Source: Paracoccaceae bacterium
Lineage (GTDB): Bacteria; Pseudomonadota; Alphaproteobacteria; Rhodobacterales; Rhodobacteraceae
NCBI GenBank assembly: GCA_947468085.1
Contig: CANIKY010000005.1
Span: forward strand, 1 to 53,390
Direction: 5' to 3'
Length of the DNA: 53,390 nt
Position numbers and translations under genes: made by a program
Shown here: positions 49,501 through 53,390 of the stretch, piece by piece
Position numbering within the stretch: position 1 is the stretch's first letter
Layout: each line of letters opens with the position of its first letter
Notes under the pieces: model-generated
What the model was told of the DNA's origin: nothing
Databases searched by the model: none
The model's input: the letters and a program-made list of their open reading frames with translations, nothing else

Positions 49501-51892
49501 GCAGCGTGTCATTTCCCTCACTGCCGAAAACCGTATCGTCTCCGCTGCCTGCGGTCACATGGTCATCGCCTGACCCGGCAGTGATGTCGTCGTTGCCTGA
49601 TCCGCTGATGATCACATCGTTCCCATCAAGGGCGTGTATCTGATTGTTCCCATCGCCGGCGCTGATGGAGTCGTTGCCGCCGCCGCCATCCAGCGTGTCA
49701 TCTCCGGAACCGCTGGTGATGGTGTTGTTGCCAAAACCGTCTTCGACGCGGTTGTTGCCCTCGCCCGCGTTCAGACTGTCATTGCCCTGACCGCCGTACA
49801 GATAGTCATCCCCGGCGCCACCGATCAGCGTGTCATCCCCGGAACCGCCATAGATAGTGTCATTGTCGGCCCCGCCGTCGAGACTGTCGCGCCCCTCATC
49901 GGCAAAGATTACGTCGTCTCCAAGGCCGCCGAACACAGTGTTATTGCCACCAGCTGCGGTTATGTAGTCATTTCCGTCGCCACCCTCCACGCTGTCGTTG
50001 CCCAATCCGGCATTGACCGTGTCGTTCCCAAGGCCACCGAACACCACGTTATTGCCAAAGTAGTCGTAAAAACCGTCATCGCCTGCCCCGCCGTCCATCC
50101 GGTCGTCGCCTGCACCACCAGAAACATAGTCACGGCCTGATCCCGCGATCAGGGTGTCATTGCCAGCATCGCCGTACAGGTTGTTGTCGCCATCGCCCGC
50201 ATCCATGCTGTCATTGCCAGCCCCGCCGTAAACACCATCATTGCCCTCGCCGCCAAACAGCGTGTCATTGCCCAACTCGCCGTACAACTTGTCATCCCCG
50301 AGATTCCCGGTCAGAACATCGTTGCCGCCTTGACCATCAAGGATGTTGCCGAACGCGTCGCCTGCCAGCGTGTCAGCAAAGGCTGAACCGATGAGGTCTT
50401 GGATGCTGACCAAGATGTCCTTGCCGGCGCCGCCAGTAGCCTGAACGCCCGTGATCGCAAGACTGACGGCTATCCCGGCTCTGGCCGCCGCATACGAGAC
50501 GGAGTTATAACCCCCACCGCCATCAAGCAGATCATCGCCTGCACCACCGATGAGGGTGTCATCGCCGTCTTTGCCATAAAGCGTGTCATTGCCCGCGCCC
50601 CCCTGAAGCAGGTTTTTGTCACTGTTGCCAGAAAGCAAGTCGTTGAAAACAGAACCGACAACGTTGCTGAAGTTCGTCTGCGTCAGGGTTCCCCCGGCAC
50701 CTATGTTTTGGGCTCCGGTGTCCTGAAGATCGACGGCGACGGCGTAGGACGCATCTTCAAAGCTGACAGTATTGACCCCGTCACCGCCATCCAGCGTGTC
50801 CTCTCCGCCTCCGCCCTGTATCGTGTCAGAGCCAAGGCGCCCCAGGATCAGGTTTGCATTTTGATCCCCGACCAAGCTGTCGCCAAAATCAGAACCGGTC
50901 AGATTTTCGAACCCTGTCGCGACGTCAAGCTCGGCACCACCGGTGTCCTGCTCGGTGGTCACCGCCAGACTGACCGACACCGCCGAAGTGGCCGAAGAAT
51001 AGGCAAGTGTATCGACGCCAAGACCGCCGAACAGCCGGTCGTTGCCGTCACCGCCCTCCAGCGTGTCATTGCCGTCACCGCCTTGCAGGGTGTCGTGGCC
51101 GAGGCCCCCTAGGATCAAGTTCGCAAGATCATCCCCGACCAAGCTGTCACTATAAGTCGAGCCGGTCAGATTCTCGAACTCTGACGCCGTGTCAGTTCCC
51201 GCGCCGCCGGTATCCTGCGCGGTGGTCACCGCCAGACTGACCGACACTGCCGAACTGGCAGCATCATAGGACAAAGTGTCAACGTCAGCGCCGCCATAAA
51301 GAAAGTCATCGCCACCACCGCCGTTCAGCAGGTCATCGCCTGCCTGACTGGAAAGCGTGTCATTGCCGTTATCGCCGACAAGCGTGTCATTGTCTTCATT
51401 TCCGTCCAGGAAGTCATCGCCTTCCCCGCCCGTCAAAAAGTCGTTGCCCGTCGCGCCGACCAGCAGGTCGTTGCCGCCGCCTCCGGTTAAAGTGTCATTG
51501 CCAGCAAAGCCCCGCAGGGTGTTGTCACTGTCGTTGCCGGTCACCACATTGTCAGCGGCGTTGCCGTATCCGGTGGCCGCGATGCCCGTAAGGGTCAGGT
51601 TCTCAAAATCCTCCAGAAGCTGATATGTGATCGAGCTTTCTACCAGATCGATGCCGCCGGAATCCGAGACAGAATCCCAGGGGTTATCCAAGACATAGGT
51701 GTCATTACCCTCCCCGCCGGTCATGGTGTCAAGGCCTTCGCCGCCATTCAGGGTGTCATTGCCATCACCGCCATCCAATGTGTCATCGCCAGCAAAACCA
51801 CTGATGTCATCATTGAGAGCCGTGCCAGAAAGCACATCATTCTCACTACTGCCGACAAATTCGTTGTCTGCAGCGAGATTGGATAGCGTCAT
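46550..51892 (-). CDS. Giant RTX calcium-binding repeat protein, 1780 aa
   Basis: The protein is nearly all RTX repeats. An N-terminal region with one [15 protein letters not shown]-like module and several VSVSLAVTTAQDTGGAGTD units is followed by a long central array of GGxGxDxUx repeats in which many positions read GNN or DNN instead of GND. The C-terminal third has GTDTITDLVGSEVLTVAAGAT and TDELRF..TT.TLTL....VE.VVIGTGT modules. It ends with DVFVFN ... DRVIYNQTTGALYYDADG ... DLFIF, closely matching the end of the 1253-aa protein and of type I secreted proteins. No catalytic domain, signal peptide or membrane segment is seen. It is likely a surface or matrix protein. The ribosome site GAGAG before ATG 51892 is moderate. 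Confidence 0.92.
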   Translation of the reverse strand: MTLSNLAADNEFVGSSENDVLSGTALNDDISGFAGDDTLDGGDGNDTLNGGEGLDTMTGGEGNDTYVLDNPWDSVSDSGGIDLVESSITYQLLEDFENLTLTGIAATGYGNAADNVVTGNDSDNTLRGFAGNDTLTGGGGNDLLVGATGNDFLTGGEGDDFLDGNEDNDTLVGDNGNDTLSSQAGDDLLNGGGGDDFLYGGADVDTLSYDAASSAVSVSLAVTTAQDTGGAGTDTASEFENLTGSTYSDSLVGDDLANLILGGLGHDTLQGGDGNDTLEGGDGNDRLFGGLGVDTLAYSSATSAVSVSLAVTTEQDTGGAELDVATGFENLTGSDFGDSLVGDQNANLILGRLGSDTIQGGGGEDTLDGGDGVNTVSFEDASYAVAVDLQDTGAQNIGAGGTLTQTNFSNVVGSVFNDLLSGNSDKNLLQGGAGNDTLYGKDGDDTLIGGAGDDLLDGGGGYNSVSYAAARAGIAVSLAITGVQATGGAGKDILVSIQDLIGSAFADTLAGDAFGNILDGQGGNDVLTGNLGDDKLYGELGNDTLFGGEGNDGVYGGAGNDSMDAGDGDNNLYGDAGNDTLIAGSGRDYVSGGAGDDRMDGGAGDDGFYDYFGNNVVFGGLGNDTVNAGLGNDSVEGGDGNDYITAAGGNNTVFGGLGDDVIFADEGRDSLDGGADNDTIYGGSGDDTLIGGAGDDYLYGGQGNDSLNAGEGNNRVEDGFGNNTITSGSGDDTLDGGGGNDSISAGDGNNQIHALDGNDVIISGSGNDDITAGSGDDHVTAGSGDDTVFGSEGNDTLLGGAGNDSLSGYYGNDSLDGGAGNDYLSDSEGNNSLAGGAGDDAVDGGYGNDRLDGGDDNDSISDHDGQNTLLGGSGDDSLYGGTGNDSLDGGAGNDILRDYQGQNTLIGGAGDDDLMGSYSGADMLYGGTGNDTLDDMLDGGEGNDSLMGGAGDDSVYGGGGDDFIEGGYSGTKALYGGTGNDTIGVASANSLINGGAGDDTLSGSYGSDTLEGGAGNDSLSGGDGTDTLYYANATAGVTVSLVLLTAQNTIGAGTDRVNGFENLTGSAFNDALGGNDLANRIEGGAGNDLLSGRGGDDTLMGGAGNDTVYGGTGQDTLTYEGATAGVAVNLALTTAQVTGGAGTDTLATMEHLMGSSFGDTLAGDAGANQIDGGAGNDVINGAGGVDVLDGGEGSDIYLVTAATDRTAAEITDSGTTGTDELRFAASTTGTLVVHGDETGLERIVIGTGTASAASSTGTTALNIDAALAINGLTLVGNAGANRLIGSAYADNLNGGAGNDTLTGGAGSDTFVIGSGTDTITDLVGSEVLTVAAGATANATLAADWTATSASSNSGTANLTKAGFAVDLSLITAGTKGFTVTDIGGATTLTGSALADSLMGGSGNDSLDGEAGNDSLVGGAGADTLTGGLGNDTFTVASGADTINDLGAGDILTVAASATAHATVTAAWTATTGTTNAGTATLGTNGFAVNLAAVTGGTLGYNVTNTGAGTTLTGSKFADTLTGGTGADTLVGGAGADSLVGGDGNDLFIVALAADFATGEVVTGGGGTDELRFSTTAASTLTLTAGVAVESVVIGTGTDAAAVSTATTAINVSAAALTSAVALVGNAGINSLTGGSGSDSLNGGAGNDILAGGAGADTLVGGLGNDNLTGGLGADVFVFNTAPNTLTNKDTITDFNAVDDDIHLAKAVMAGLGSATGALGADAFWGGNGIAASNDASDRVIYNQTTGALYYDADGTGATASIQIAQLKEGTILTVSDLFIF

Positions 51893-52260
51893 AATGGCTC
51901 TCTTTCCAGATTAATTAAGGTCAGGTCCCGCTTGTGCACAACCTCAATAGTTACGCGTCACTACAACGTGTCAGCCTTGCGACAAGAAATCTTTTGGCCA
52001 GATCGATGGCGCAAACGAATAGGGCAATGCCTATGGAGTTTTTGGTAAAATCTTTTGATATCGCGACGAATGACTTGCACAGGGCCTGTCCGACTTCCTG
52101 CAGGATAGTGAGGCGTTCGTAAGCGTCCGGTCTGAGCTTGATCGAATTCGCTACACGCCGATCGCAGCTGGCTTCGCGCATATCGCAGAACTCTCTCGGC
52201 AAATCCCGAACCGTAAAGGTCTTGCCGCAGACGTTGATGCCAATGGCGAGACAAAAGACG

Positions 52261-52344
52261 TTTTGTTTGACTGAGGCGCGAAATCTCGCGGATCGACAAC
52301 TTCTCCAGCAAAGCGATGCGCCGGATTATGTTCAAAAGTCCCAT
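52261..52344 (-). pseudogene. IS21-like istA N-terminal fragment
   Basis: On the minus strand 28 residues (NIIRRIALLEKLSIREISRL) resemble the helix-turn-helix start of IS21-type IstA. The sequence beyond it (51960-52260) contains an open frame of unknown relation, so the insertion has been shuffled. It lies between two divergent RTX genes. Confidence 0.5.
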
Positions 52345-52571
52345 GTGTATCACACCATTGCTCCCCATCGCGCAGCGCGCTGAGGAAGGGTCACATGGCT
52401 CAATTCTCAGTGGAAATTATTCGCTGAACCGGCGCACTTCTAAGTTGAAATCAACATCATCAGATTAAATTTAATTTCAAGACAATCCAAAATCCTTTAC
52501 TTTAAAGTTTAAATAAGTCAACCTAGAGTTGCTAAAGTGAAAAAAATGCCCTTTTTTGGAGTGTTACAGCC

Positions 52572-53390
52572 ATGGTATCATATGTTATCGGGACTGACGC
52601 TAACGACACTTTAACTGGTGGCACAGGCGATGACAGCCTAAGTGGTGCCGCAGGCAGCGATTATTTGTATGGCGGAGATGGCAACGACACGCTGGATGGC
52701 GGGGACGGCGACGACAGCCTGACCGGCGGCTTGGGCGATGACACCTATGTGGTGAATAGCGCCAGTGATGTTGTCGTGGAAAACGCCGATGAAGGCACCG
52801 ATCAGGTGCAAAGCTCGGTCAGCTACGTTCTATCGAATAATGTCGAGAACCTGACCCTTACAGCTTACAACCTCATCGGCCAAGGCAACACCCTTGATAA
52901 CGTCATCACCGGTTCTGCTGGCAACGACGAACTGAGGGGGGAACAAGGAAACGACAGTCTAAGCGGTCTTGACGGAAATGACTCACTCTTCGGGGGGGTG
53001 GGCGCCGACATTCTGGACGGTGGGGACGGCGATGACGACCTGGCTGGTTCTGCCGGCAATGACACCCTATCGGGCGGTTCAGGCAATGACACGCTTGACG
53101 GCGGCACCGGCGATGACAGCCTGACCGGCGGGGCCGACTTTGACACGGCGACTTACGCATCATCGAGTAGTGCTGTGACCATAAGCCTTGCCCTGACATC
53201 CGCCCAGAACACAGTGGGGGCTGGCACTGATACACTTGCCAGCATCGAAAGGCTGATCGGCTCTGGGTACAGTGATAGCTTGACGGGCGATGACAATACG
53301 AACAGTTTGTCGGGCCTTGACGGCGATGACACCCTTAACGGCCTTGGTGGCGACGACACGCTGGATGGCGGAGGCGGCAATGACGTCATC
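52572..53390 (+). CDS. RTX calcium-binding repeat protein (partial, runs off window)
   Basis: From ATG 52572, with GGAG 10 nt upstream, the frame stays open to the window end (273 codons). It begins [17 protein letters not shown] and continues with GGxGxDxUx repeats, one [25 protein letters not shown] module and one [41 protein letters not shown] module. The start is almost at once repeat, as in the other RTX proteins. About 120 bp of very A+T-rich DNA precede it, probably the promoter. It is divergent from the 1780-aa gene. The C-terminus is outside the window. Confidence 0.88.
   Translation, partial: MVSYVIGTDANDTLTGGTGDDSLSGAAGSDYLYGGDGNDTLDGGDGDDSLTGGLGDDTYVVNSASDVVVENADEGTDQVQSSVSYVLSNNVENLTLTAYNLIGQGNTLDNVITGSAGNDELRGEQGNDSLSGLDGNDSLFGGVGADILDGGDGDDDLAGSAGNDTLSGGSGNDTLDGGTGDDSLTGGADFDTATYASSSSAVTISLALTSAQNTVGAGTDTLASIERLIGSGYSDSLTGDDNTNSLSGLDGDDTLNGLGGDDTLDGGGGNDVI

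Noticed and set aside
48386-49573. Long open frame (395 codons) on the plus strand opposite the 1780-aa RTX gene, with similar antisense frames elsewhere over both RTX genes
   Set aside because: Repeated GND/GGA codons keep the antisense frame open; the translation is a low-complexity echo (VVARTAHQRVIA-like repeats) without family features.
46550-51892. Short, regularly spaced repeats that could be mistaken for a CRISPR or satellite array
   Set aside because: The repeats are in-frame 27-bp multiples encoding GGxGxDxUx peptides with variable sequence; there are no conserved repeat units with unique spacers.

Overview
The window looks like a chromosome segment of a GC-rich alphaproteobacterium of the Rhodobacteraceae/Roseobacter group. 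Gene content supports this: ATP-dependent PckA, a methylsuccinyl-CoA dehydrogenase-type acyl-CoA dehydrogenase (ethylmalonyl-CoA pathway), a leuCD...leuB cluster, an MbfA iron exporter behind an Irr-type iron box, and dense 4-nt gene overlaps. The genus cannot be named from sequence reading alone.

Region 1 (1-26.2 kb) is compact core chromosome. It holds central carbon genes (pckA, mcd, gpmI), tRNA wobble modification enzymes as two divergent genes (mnmD and an MnmC-type oxidoreductase), iron detoxification (mbfA), formaldehyde detoxification (fghA), translation and ribosome factors (rsfS, rlmH), leucine synthesis (leuC, leuD, leuB), a tRNA-Pro, a periplasmic C-terminal processing protease (ctpA), an RNA pyrophosphohydrolase (rppH) and five EamA-type transporters, two pairs of which look like tandem duplicates. 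Three convergent gene pairs end in interlocked stop codons. Two strong intrinsic terminators follow leuD and leuB.

Region 2 (26.2-30.3 kb) is a minus-strand operon for galactofuranose: UDP-galactopyranose mutase (glf), a GT2 glycosyltransferase and a GlfT2-like galactofuranosyltransferase.

Region 3 (30.3-53.4 kb) is accessory and rearranged. It contains remnants of IS21, IS3, IS1380 and IS5 family elements, a broken tyrosine recombinase beside tRNA-Thr, a ccdAB toxin-antitoxin pair with a palindrome inside its promoter, tRNA-Ser, a macrodomain pseudogene, and four blocks coding for RTX (calcium-binding nonapeptide repeat) proteins: 1253 aa, 1780 aa, a broken fragment, and one running off the window end. 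Between RTX blocks lie a GT4-like glycosyltransferase, a sulfotransferase, and a 1005-aa fusion of sulfotransferase, TPR-like, GT2 and rhamnan-synthesis-F domains. No type I secretion genes are present in the window, although both complete RTX proteins end in a matching secretion-type C-terminus.

The most interesting idea is that the Galf operon, the sulfo/glycosyltransferases and the nearly repeat-only RTX proteins together make or decorate an extracellular layer. This is an inference from proximity and domain content, not something the sequence proves.
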